DNA from: DASUKM01 sp036278735
GTDB taxonomy: Bacteria; Acidobacteriota; Vicinamibacteria; Vicinamibacterales; 2-12-FULL-66-21
Assembly: GCA_036278735.1 (NCBI GenBank)
Contig: DASUKM010000036.1
Coordinates: forward strand, 1 to 23,256
Length of the DNA stretch: 23,256 nucleotides
Direction: 5' to 3'
The notes under the pieces were generated by a model. It was not told where the DNA came from, ran no database searches, and saw only the letters and a list, made by a program, of their open reading frames with translations. Numbering within the stretch: position 1 is the stretch's first letter; each line of letters begins with the position of its first letter. The position numbers were made by a program, and so were the translations under genes. Positions 1 to 6,508 of this stretch are shown in pieces.

Positions 1-4
1 CTTC

Positions 5-190
5 GTGAAGTCCGTGGCCCCCGTGAAGTCCGTGGCCCCCGTGAAGTCCGTGGCCCCCGTGAAGTCCGTGGCCCCCGTGAACTCCGTGGCCTTCGTGAAG
101 TCCGTGGCCCCCGTGAACTCCGTGGCCCCCGTGTCCGTGGCCTCCGTGAAGTCCGTGGCCTCCGTGAACTCCGTGGCCTCCGTGGCCTCC
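5..190. repeat. 9-bp / 18-bp tandem repeat array
   Basis: The basic unit is 9 bp, GTG-NNN-YCC. Two alternating versions (GTGAAGTCC or GTGAACTCC, then GTGGCCCCC or GTGGCCTCC) give an 18-bp higher-order period. Seven 18-bp units run from 5 to 130, then a shortened 15-bp unit (131-145), two more 18-bp units (146-181) and a final 9-mer (182-190). Four of the first units are identical, which suggests recent expansion, while later units drift at one or two positions. Every unit length is a multiple of 3, so the forward frame stays open and reads Val-Lys/Asn/Ala-Ser/Pro. The array may continue to the left of the window. Whether it is translated is not decided by the sequence. Confidence 0.93.
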
Positions 191-2173
191 GTGGCCGGCC
201 ACACGCGACCCGTCGCCGCCACCCCGGGCGTCGCAGGACAGTCGGTTCGCGGGCGCGAACACTTGCCCGAGTACACGAGGCTGGTGGGCCGCTACGAGGC
301 GGGGTCGTCCGAGGCGGTCGACGAGCTCCTGGCCTGGCCGCCAGGCCAGATCAGAGAGGTCGTTGCATCTCTGGATCGCGCGGATGTGGGATGGCGCGCG
401 ACCGACTTCGAAGCGGCGGCACTGCTGCACACCGATCTCGCCTGGCGCATCCTCGACGTGCACGGCATCCAGGCGATGTCCTTTCATCTGCAGAACGCCA
501 GCCGAATCCTGGCCGCGGGCGGCCCCGCCGTCGCGGACTTCTCCGCGCGCTGGTATGCGGCTGTCGCGGATCGCCTGCGCCTGGGGAACGCGCTGGATCC
601 TGCCGAGACGCTGCTCGCGGCCGGCCGGACCCGCCTGCCGGGCAATGCCGTCGTCCTCTACGAAAGTGCGTTGACGGCCGAGACTCTGGCGCTTTCCGAC
701 GACCGCTCCCGCGCCGCGCGGTTGGCGCAGGCGGAAGCGTGGCTTCGGGCGGCCACCGTCTCGACGCCGTCGAGCGAACGGGCGCGGCTGCACCTCGGAT
801 ACGTCCTGCTGCTCGAGCAGAAGGACGATGAGGCGCTGCAGATCCTCGACGCGCTGTACCAGACCGCGCACGATGTGCAGGTCCGGTATGCGGCGGAGTT
901 GTTTGCGGGGGCGATTTGCGAGCGGCGAGGACGCCTCGACGAGGCATCGCGGGACTACTTCAATGCCATTCGCGAGTTCCCGGGACAGGCCGCCTACGTT
1001 GCGCTCAGCGAGGTGCTGGAGCGGAACGGACGCATGGCCGACGCGCAGCTCATCATGCACGAGCTCGTCGATCATTCGTCGTCGACTCCACGGATCCCGG
1101 ACGATCCGTATGGGGTGTTCGCGTCCCTGACGTCCGACACCGGCGCGCGGCTGGCAGACCTGCGCGCCGAGGTGCGCGAGGCGGCGACGGCCGCTGGTGG
1201 CCAGCCGGCCGCCGCGCCCCGGATAGCGGTGCTCGCCTTGTCGCCGGAGCGCACGTCCCATGCGCGGGCGCAGATGCACAAGTATGCGCAGATCGTCAGG
1301 GCCTATCGGTGGGGGCGCGGCGATCCCATCGACCAGTTGCTGCGCTGGAGCAGCGACGACCTCGACGCGATCGTCGCGGTGTATACCCTCGACGCGCAGA
1401 CCGCGCACGCGGATGTTCATCAGATCGAAGCGGCCGCGATGCTTCATACGGACGCGGCGTGGCATCTGTCCGGCGACGGCGATGTGAAGGCCATGAGCTT
1501 CCACCTGGATGCGGCGGGGCGCATTCTGGCCGCCGGCGGCGAGGGGGTGCGAGGCTTCGCGGAGCGCTGGTACGAAGCGGTGGCGCGTCGACTTCGCTAC
1601 GAAGAAAAGGCGTCGGCCGCCGAGGAGGTGCTGGCGGCGGCCCGCGTGCGACTGGCGAACGATGCCACGGTCCTCTATGAAAGCGGTTTAGCGGCGGAGG
1701 TCAGTGGTTCCGGTGCCGCTGCCGTGCTGTTTCGGCAGGCGCTCGCCGCGGGAAGTCCGCCTGACGCCACGCGGCTTCACCTTGGCCGCGTGCTGATGCT
1801 CGCACACCACGACGAGGAGGCTCGTGCAGCGTTCGATCGGGTTCACGCGCACGCGACCGATCCGCAGGTCGGCTACCTGGCTGCGCTGTTCGGCGGAGCC
1901 CTTGCCGAGCGGCGCGGCGACTTCGCGCGGGCCGCTCGCCTGTACGGCGAGGCGATCGAAGCCGATCCGTCCGGGCAGTCGGCGTCTGTCGCACTCAGCG
2001 AATTGCGGCGCCGCCAGGGGCGTCCGGAGGATGCCGCTCGCGCGCTCAGGGACTTCCTCGTGAGATCCGGCGTCGGCGCGGCCGGCGCGGACCCGACCTG
2101 GTTGTACGCCGCCGACACCTGGAACGACCTCGAACGGATGATGGGCGATCTGAGGACGGAGGCACGGCAGTGA
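5..2173 (+). CDS. Internally duplicated TPR-repeat protein; 5' end uncertain
   Basis: Up to 722 codons, with the true start unresolved. The frame is open from the window edge and its first ~63 residues are only the low-complexity V-x-S/P repeat, so the gene may begin upstream or the array may be untranslated. The remainder is helical, TPR-like and consists of two homologous halves, about residues 87-393 and 425-722. Matching blocks include LLHTDLAW/MLHTDAAW, AMSFHL...RILAAGG in both, RWYAAVADRLR/RWYEAVARRLR, VLYESALTAE/VLYESGLAAE, RLHLGYVLLL/RLHLGRVLML and ERRGRLDEA/ERRGDFARA. TPR proteins usually act as protein-interaction scaffolds; the partner is unknown. The stop overlaps the next start (GTGA), so it is coupled to the VWFA gene and the two may work together. 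No signal peptide is visible in the part seen. The TPR call is from helix pattern and A/G/Y/P spacing, not from a profile search. Confidence 0.75.
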   Translation: MKSVAPVKSVAPVKSVAPVKSVAPVNSVAFVKSVAPVNSVAPVSVASVKSVASVNSVASVASVAGHTRPVAATPGVAGQSVRGREHLPEYTRLVGRYEAGSSEAVDELLAWPPGQIREVVASLDRADVGWRATDFEAAALLHTDLAWRILDVHGIQAMSFHLQNASRILAAGGPAVADFSARWYAAVADRLRLGNALDPAETLLAAGRTRLPGNAVVLYESALTAETLALSDDRSRAARLAQAEAWLRAATVSTPSSERARLHLGYVLLLEQKDDEALQILDALYQTAHDVQVRYAAELFAGAICERRGRLDEASRDYFNAIREFPGQAAYVALSEVLERNGRMADAQLIMHELVDHSSSTPRIPDDPYGVFASLTSDTGARLADLRAEVREAATAAGGQPAAAPRIAVLALSPERTSHARAQMHKYAQIVRAYRWGRGDPIDQLLRWSSDDLDAIVAVYTLDAQTAHADVHQIEAAAMLHTDAAWHLSGDGDVKAMSFHLDAAGRILAAGGEGVRGFAERWYEAVARRLRYEEKASAAEEVLAAARVRLANDATVLYESGLAAEVSGSGAAAVLFRQALAAGSPPDATRLHLGRVLMLAHHDEEARAAFDRVHAHATDPQVGYLAALFGGALAERRGDFARAARLYGEAIEADPSGQSASVALSELRRRQGRPEDAARALRDFLVRSGVGAAGADPTWLYAADTWNDLERMMGDLRTEARQ

Positions 2174-3081
2174 GAGTGCCCGCCCTTGCCGCGATCGTCG
2201 CCGCGTTGTGCGCAATCCCGCAGGCGCAGACGTTCCGCTCCACCGTTGCCGGCGTGCGCGTGGACGTGCTGGTGCTCGAGGGCGACAAGCCCGTCACGGG
2301 TCTGTCGGCGGGCGATTTCGAGCTGCTCGACGATGGGGTGCCGCAGCGAATCCAGGCCGTCCAGGTGGAGCAGGTGCCGCTGAGCATGATGCTCGCGCTG
2401 GACGTGAGCCAGAGCGTCGCGGGCCATGCGCTGGCCGACTTGAAGCAGGCGGCGCGCGCCGCCGTCGCCGCGCTTCGCGCGAGCGACCGCGCGGCGGTGT
2501 TGACCTTCTCGGAGCGCATTTCGCTGGCGGCGGACTGGACGGGCGATCGCCAGCTCCTGAACGACGCCGTGGACCGCGCGGCGGCGGGGGGATCGACCAG
2601 CCTGAACGACGTCGCGTACGCGGCGCTGACGTTGCGCGACGCGGAACCGCGGCGCGCGCTCGCGTTGATCTTCACCGACGGCGTGGACACCACGAGCTGG
2701 CTGCCGCCGTCCGCCGTCTTCGAGGCCGCCCGCCGGACGGACGTGGTGGTCTACGGCATCGGCCTGCGAAAGATCGCGAAGCCGATCTCGCCGGTGAACC
2801 ACAATGCGGCGGCGGCGCTGGACCTTGGCCTCGAGCGCGAGTCCACGAACGAACCGTTGCTCCAGCGACTGGCCGGCATCACGGGCGGCCGCATGCTGTA
2901 TGCGGACCAGTCGCGCGGCAATCTCGAGGCGGCGTTCGTGCAGGCGGTCAACGAGTTCCAGCGCCGGTACGTCCTGTTGTATTCGCCCAGCGGCGTCCCG
3001 GCCACCGGCTGGCACACGCTCGCCGTGCGGCTGCCGGGCCGCCAGGTGACGGTGAAGGCGCGCGAGGGGTATTGGCGGTGA
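2170..3081 (+). CDS. Secreted VWFA-domain protein, acidobacterial type
   Basis: 303 residues. The N-terminus (about 1-20, ending IPQAQ) is a signal peptide, so the protein is probably periplasmic or exported. A beta-rich segment (about 21-68, with GLSAGDFELLDDG) precedes the von Willebrand A domain (about 70-270). The metal-ion-dependent adhesion site is intact: D78-x-S80-x-S82 in DVSQS, T143 in GGSTSLND and D170 in FTDG. The arrangement of an N-terminal 'V.V.V.D..G..V..L...DFEL.DDG..Q.I' segment before the VWA domain matches the VWFA-related acidobacterial family I know as TIGR03436. Function of that family is not established; VWA domains bind protein ligands through Mg2+. The GTG start overlaps the upstream TPR stop by 4 nt (GTGA), which fixes the start and indicates translational coupling. 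The gene is followed by a heptamer-like repeat, not by a clear terminator. Confidence 0.88.
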   Translation: MRVPALAAIVAALCAIPQAQTFRSTVAGVRVDVLVLEGDKPVTGLSAGDFELLDDGVPQRIQAVQVEQVPLSMMLALDVSQSVAGHALADLKQAARAAVAALRASDRAAVLTFSERISLAADWTGDRQLLNDAVDRAAAGGSTSLNDVAYAALTLRDAEPRRALALIFTDGVDTTSWLPPSAVFEAARRTDVVVYGIGLRKIAKPISPVNHNAAAALDLGLERESTNEPLLQRLAGITGGRMLYADQSRGNLEAAFVQAVNEFQRRYVLLYSPSGVPATGWHTLAVRLPGRQVTVKAREGYWR

Positions 3082-3130
3082 ACCCGGAACCCCGAACCGA
3101 CCCGGAACCCTGAACCCCGAACCCGGAACT
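3082..3130. repeat. Degenerate 7-bp repeat after the VWFA gene
   Basis: Directly after the TGA stop are repeated units of the form CCCGGAA, CCCCGAA and CCCTGAA, about six copies, with a 4-nt insertion (CCGA) between the second and third. It fills nearly all of the 58-bp gap between the VWFA stop and the moaA stop (convergent genes). No stem-loop terminator is obvious. It resembles short tandemly repeated heptamers seen between genes in some bacteria. Confidence 0.75.
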
Positions 3131-3139
3131 CCGCCCGCG

Positions 3140-4165
3140 TCACCCCCCCCGCGTGTGCATCTCCAGATGTGAATCGCGCTTCAAGGCGCTGACCGGAATC
3201 AACGGCGTGCGATCCGGCGACCCCGCGCGCTCTTCGGCGCCGCGGTCCGCCCGCATGTGCCAGACCGTGCGGATCAGATGCAGCAGCTCCTCCGGCGTGG
3301 CGCCGCCGCGGAGCGGGCGCCGCAGGTCGAGGCCGCTCCGCGCGTACAGGCACAGGAGCCAGAGCCCGTCGGCCGTCAATCGGCTGCGGTCGCACGTCGC
3401 ACAGAACGGGTCGGTCGTCGACGCGATGATGCCGAACACCGTGCCGTCCGGCAGGCGGTAGCGCTCGGCGGGCGCCGAGGTGCCTTCGTTGAGCGGCGCG
3501 ATCGGTCCGTAGTGCGCCGCCAGCCGTGCGAGCAGCTCGCGCCGTGGCACGACGTCCGCCATCGACCACCCCGTCGCCCCCCCGACGTCCATGTACTCGA
3601 TGAACCGGATTTCGGCGCCACGCGCGCGCGCGAAGTCGAGCAGCGGCACCAGCTCGTCGTCGTTGCGCCCGCGGATCACCACCGTATCGATCTTGACCGA
3701 CGCGAACCCGGCGCGCAGGGCGGCGTCGATGCCGGCCAGGACTGCTGCGTGCGCGTCGAATCGTGTCAGCTCACGAAAGCGATCGGGGTGCAGCGTGTCC
3801 AGACTGATGGTGATCCGGTGCAGTCCGGCAGCCCGCAGGCGGTCGGCCTGCGGCGCGAGCAGCACCCCGTTGGTCGTCAACGCGAGATCGCGCAGCGCCT
3901 CGCGCGACGCGAGCGCTTCGATCAGCGCCGGCAGGTTGCGGCGCAGCAGCGGTTCCCCCCCCGTGAGCCGCACGCGGTCGACGCCTCCCATCACGAACGC
4001 GTCCACGAGCGTGCCGATCTCTTCGAACGTCAGCAGGCTCTCGCGGGGGAGCCACACGTATTCCGGCTCCGGCATGCAGTACTGGCAGCGCAGATTGCAC
4101 CGATCGGTCACCGAAATGCGCAGGCTGCGCAGCGGACGTCCGAACCGATCCTCCGTAGGACGCAT
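3140..4165 (-). CDS. moaA: GTP 3',8-cyclase MoaA (molybdenum cofactor step 1)
   Basis: 341 residues, close to the usual family length. MoaA is a radical-SAM enzyme that converts GTP to 3',8-cyclo-7,8-dihydro-GTP, the first step of molybdopterin synthesis with MoaC. The SAM-binding cluster motif C23-x3-C27-x2-C30 (CNLRCQYC) is intact, as is the SAM-binding LTGGEPLLR (67-75). The second, GTP-binding cluster is present as C255-x2-C258-x13-C272. The protein ends in Gly-Gly (HTRGG), the C-terminal tail that is required for catalysis in characterised MoaA. No moaC, moeA or other cofactor genes are in the window. The ATG at 4165 lies 7 nt after an extended -10 element, so the mRNA is probably leaderless or nearly so. 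The last three codons plus stop carry a run of eight G. Confidence 0.97.
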   Translation of the reverse strand: MRPTEDRFGRPLRSLRISVTDRCNLRCQYCMPEPEYVWLPRESLLTFEEIGTLVDAFVMGGVDRVRLTGGEPLLRRNLPALIEALASREALRDLALTTNGVLLAPQADRLRAAGLHRITISLDTLHPDRFRELTRFDAHAAVLAGIDAALRAGFASVKIDTVVIRGRNDDELVPLLDFARARGAEIRFIEYMDVGGATGWSMADVVPRRELLARLAAHYGPIAPLNEGTSAPAERYRLPDGTVFGIIASTTDPFCATCDRSRLTADGLWLLCLYARSGLDLRRPLRGGATPEELLHLIRTVWHMRADRGAEERAGSPDRTPLIPVSALKRDSHLEMHTRGG

Positions 4166-4172
4166 CTGCCTG

Positions 4173-4181
4173 ATTATCCCA
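4173..4181 (-). promoter_or_regulatory. Extended -10 promoter for moaA
   Basis: On the minus strand the sequence reads TGG-GATAAT (4181 to 4173), an extended -10 (TGn plus a hexamer one base from TATAAT). Seven bases later comes the moaA ATG, so transcription should begin at or next to the start codon. No convincing -35 is seen, which is tolerated by extended -10 promoters. Confidence 0.5.
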
Positions 4182-4209
4182 TTGGGGGCCGCCCGTTTCC
4201 TGATATCCT
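4182..4209 (+). promoter_or_regulatory. Candidate promoter for the M20 amidohydrolase
   Basis: TTGGGG (4182-4187) lies 16 bp upstream of TATCCT (4204-4209), which is preceded by TG at 4201-4202, giving an extended -10. Predicted transcription start is near 4216, so the 5' leader would contain the palindrome at 4227-4274. The element sits back to back with the moaA promoter, so the two divergent promoters would overlap in their -35 regions. Confidence 0.4.
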
Positions 4210-4226
4210 CCCGCGGACCAATTCAG

Positions 4227-4274
4227 GGGGTCAGATCTTGTTTTTTGCGCGTGCAAAAAACAAGATCTGACCCC
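4227..4274. repeat. Perfect 22-bp palindrome, 4-nt loop
   Basis: The left arm (4227-4248) starts GGGGTCAGATCTTG and ends TTTTTTGC. The right arm (4253-4274) is its exact reverse complement, and the loop is GCGT (4249-4252). The A6/T6 tracts lie inside the stem, so it is not a standard intrinsic terminator, and it sits between two divergent starts where a terminator is not expected. In form it resembles a REP-type or miniature mobile hairpin element. I cannot confirm a family without a search. Confidence 0.9.
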
Positions 4275-4297
4275 GAAGCCGCAGCAGGGAGGTTTGG

Positions 4298-5932
4298 ATG
4301 GACCGCCTGACCGCGATCACCGCGACGGCTCTCATGACGGCGAGCGTCGTTGCCGTGCCGCTGGCCCAGAAGGCGCCGGCGCGAACCCGCACGCCCGCCG
4401 TTTCGAAGGCGCAGGCCCGGCTCGACGCCCTCAAACAGGAAGCGGTCGCCGACGTCGACTCGCGGAGAGCGTTCACCCAGCAGATGATCGACCAGATCTT
4501 CAGCTACGGCGAGCTCGGGTTCCAGGAATTCGAGACGACGCGCTATCTCGCCGGCGTCCTGAAGAAGAACGGCTTCTCCGTCGACGAAGGGGTCGCGGGC
4601 ATCCCGACCGCGTTCGTCGCCACGTGGGGCTCCGGCAAGCCGGTGATTGCCCTGGGCTCCGACATCGACTGCATTCCGCAGGCGTCGCAGAAGCCGGGCG
4701 TCGCGTACCACGATCCGATCATCGAAGGGGCGCCCGGCCATGGCGAAGGGCACAACTCGGGGCAGGCCGTGAACATCACCGCCGCCCTCGCCGTGAAGCG
4801 GATCATGGAGCGCGAGCACCTGTCGGGCACGCTCCGCATCTGGACGGGCACCGCCGAAGAGCTCGTCGGCTCGAAGGCGTACTTCGTCCGCGCGGGGCTG
4901 TTCAAGGACGTCGACGTCGCGCTCTTCACGCACGTGGGCGACGACCTCACCGTTTCGTGGGGGGCGCGCGCGGGCACCGGACTCGTCTCGGTCGAGTACT
5001 CGTTCCTGGGCGAGACGGCCCATGCCGCCGGCGCGCCGTGGCGGGGCCGCAGCGCGCTCGACGCCGTCGAGCTGATGGACGTCGGCTGGAACTTCCGCCG
5101 CGAGCACCTGCGTCTCCAGCAGCGCTCGCACGACGTGATTCCCGATGGCGGCGACCAGCCGAACGTCGTGCCGCGGACCGCATCGGTCTGGTACTACTTC
5201 CGCGAAACCGATTACCCGCACATCAAGGAGCTGTGGGAGACCGGCGACACGATGGCGAAGGCCGCCGCGATGATGGCAGGCGTTCAGCTCCTGCCGACGA
5301 AGGTGCTCGGCAGCGCGTGGCCCGGCCATTTCAACAAGGTCGTCGCCGAGACGACCTGGGCGAATATTCAGACGGTCGGCCTGCCGCAGTGGAGCGACGC
5401 GGACCAGACGCTGGCGAAGGCGCTGCAGCAGGAACTCCACAATCCCACGGCCGACGGACTGCGCACGAAGCTGCGCGACAGCCTGCAGGGCCCGGTCACC
5501 CACAACGACGGCGGCGGCTCCGACGACATCGGCGACGTCTCCTGGAACGTCCCGACCGTCACGCTCCGATATCCGTCGAACATTCCCGGCCTGCCGGGCC
5601 ACAACTGGGCCAACGGCATCGCGATGGCCACGCCGATCGCGCACAAGGGGGCGACGGCGGGCGCGAAGGTCCAGGCGATGACGCTGCTCGACCTGCTCCT
5701 CCGGCCGGAGCTGGTGCAGCAGGCGTGGGATTATTTCCACAACGTCCAGACGAAGGACGTCAGGTATCAGCCGCTCATCCGGCCGCAGGACCAGCCGGCG
5801 ATCTGGTTGAACAAGGCCACGATGGACAAGTACCGGCCGGAGATGCGCAAGTACTACTACGATCCGTCACGGTACCAGACGTATCTCGAGCAGCTCGGCA
5901 TCCAGTACCCGACGCTACGCAAGACGCAGTAG
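4298..5932 (+). CDS. Exported M20-family amidohydrolase (AbgB-like)
   Basis: 544 residues with a signal peptide (about 1-24, ...VAVPLAQ), so it is probably periplasmic. The fold is M20/M20D metallopeptidase, closest by memory to AbgB, the p-aminobenzoyl-glutamate hydrolase subunit; the true substrate is unknown. Metal-site landmarks are SDIDCIP (121-127), GHGEGHNSG (147-155), TAEE with E187/E188, H212 in FTHVGDD and H435 in PGHNW. GETAHAAGAPW (238-248) belongs to the lid/dimerisation domain, and GGGSDDIGDVSW (405-416) is typical of the AbgB group. The usual Cys of the HxCGHN motif is Glu150 here. The start is supported by AGGGAGG (4286-4292), 5 nt before the ATG. It stands alone between the palindrome and the carbonic anhydrase gene. 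Confidence 0.9.
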   Translation: MDRLTAITATALMTASVVAVPLAQKAPARTRTPAVSKAQARLDALKQEAVADVDSRRAFTQQMIDQIFSYGELGFQEFETTRYLAGVLKKNGFSVDEGVAGIPTAFVATWGSGKPVIALGSDIDCIPQASQKPGVAYHDPIIEGAPGHGEGHNSGQAVNITAALAVKRIMEREHLSGTLRIWTGTAEELVGSKAYFVRAGLFKDVDVALFTHVGDDLTVSWGARAGTGLVSVEYSFLGETAHAAGAPWRGRSALDAVELMDVGWNFRREHLRLQQRSHDVIPDGGDQPNVVPRTASVWYYFRETDYPHIKELWETGDTMAKAAAMMAGVQLLPTKVLGSAWPGHFNKVVAETTWANIQTVGLPQWSDADQTLAKALQQELHNPTADGLRTKLRDSLQGPVTHNDGGGSDDIGDVSWNVPTVTLRYPSNIPGLPGHNWANGIAMATPIAHKGATAGAKVQAMTLLDLLLRPELVQQAWDYFHNVQTKDVRYQPLIRPQDQPAIWLNKATMDKYRPEMRKYYYDPSRYQTYLEQLGIQYPTLRKTQ

Positions 5933-5957
5933 ACCGTCGAGCGCCGGCCGCCCAAGC

Positions 5958-5966
5958 TGATATCAT
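5958..5966 (+). promoter_or_regulatory. Extended -10 promoter for the gamma-carbonic anhydrase gene
   Basis: TGA-TATCAT is an extended -10 (TGn followed by a hexamer one base from TATAAT). It is followed by only six bases (CGCGGG) before the ATG at 5973, which predicts a leaderless transcript. A -35 is weak at best (TCGAGC at 5937-5942, 18-bp spacing). Confidence 0.5.
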
Positions 5967-5972
5967 CGCGGG

Positions 5973-6503
5973 ATGATCCGGCCGTACAAGGGCATCATGC
6001 CGGTCGTCCACCCCGGCGCGTACGTCGACGACTCCGCCCAGGTCATCGGCGACGTGCACATCGGCGACGAGAGCAGCCTCTGGATGAACGTGGTCGTTCG
6101 CGGCGACGTGAACCGGATCCGGATCGGCCGCCGCTCCAACGTGCAGGACGGCGCCGTCGTCCACGTGATGCGCGACACGCACCCGACCACGATCGGCGAC
6201 GAGGTCACGATCGGCCACGCCGCCGTCGTCCACGGGTGCACGATTCACGATCGCGTGCTCGTCGGGATGGGGGCCATCCTGCTCAACGGCGTCGTCGTGG
6301 CGCCGGATGCCATCGTCGCGGCCGGCACGCTGCTCCCGGAGGGCACGGCGGTGCCCTCGCGATCGCTCGTCATGGGCAGTCCAGGCCGGGTGCGCCGCAC
6401 GCTCACCGACGACGAAGTCGCCTCCATTCTCTGGTACGCGAACAACTACGTCGGCTACCGGCTCGAATACGCACGCGGGTTCGAAGCGCCCGGCCTTCCC
6501 TGA
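5973..6503 (+). CDS. Gamma-carbonic anhydrase-like left-handed beta-helix protein
   Basis: 176 residues of hexapeptide repeats forming a left-handed beta helix, the YrdA/PaaY/gamma-carbonic anhydrase family. The three histidine metal ligands are in place: H64 (AVVHV), H82 (IGHAAV) and H87 (VVHGC). Supporting family motifs are NVQDGAVVH (56-64) and VLVGMGAILL (95-104), and a C-terminal helix ends the protein. Members bind Zn2+ or Fe2+ and form trimers in the cytoplasm. Some have CO2 hydration activity and many do not, so the activity is not certain. An alternative start at Met9 (5997) has AAGGG upstream; I keep Met1 because MIRPYKG is family-like and the promoter spacing suggests a leaderless ATG at 5973. 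It is followed after 5 nt by hisS. Confidence 0.92.
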   Translation: MIRPYKGIMPVVHPGAYVDDSAQVIGDVHIGDESSLWMNVVVRGDVNRIRIGRRSNVQDGAVVHVMRDTHPTTIGDEVTIGHAAVVHGCTIHDRVLVGMGAILLNGVVVAPDAIVAAGTLLPEGTAVPSRSLVMGSPGRVRRTLTDDEVASILWYANNYVGYRLEYARGFEAPGLP

Positions 6504-6508
6504 TCGCG

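Noticed and set aside
5..190. CRISPR array
   Set aside because: The repeats are contiguous 9/18-bp units without unique spacers, and there are no cas genes.
1873..3015. 380-codon minus-strand open frame over the TPR/VWFA junction
   Set aside because: It overlaps two supported genes and has shadow-type composition.
4227..4274. Intrinsic terminator
   Set aside because: The T-tract is inside the stem and the site lies between divergent start codons, so no transcript ends there by design.
4223..5740. 505-codon minus-strand open frame opposite the amidohydrolase
   Set aside because: It is the antisense shadow of a gene with clear M20 motifs and has no recognisable protein signature.
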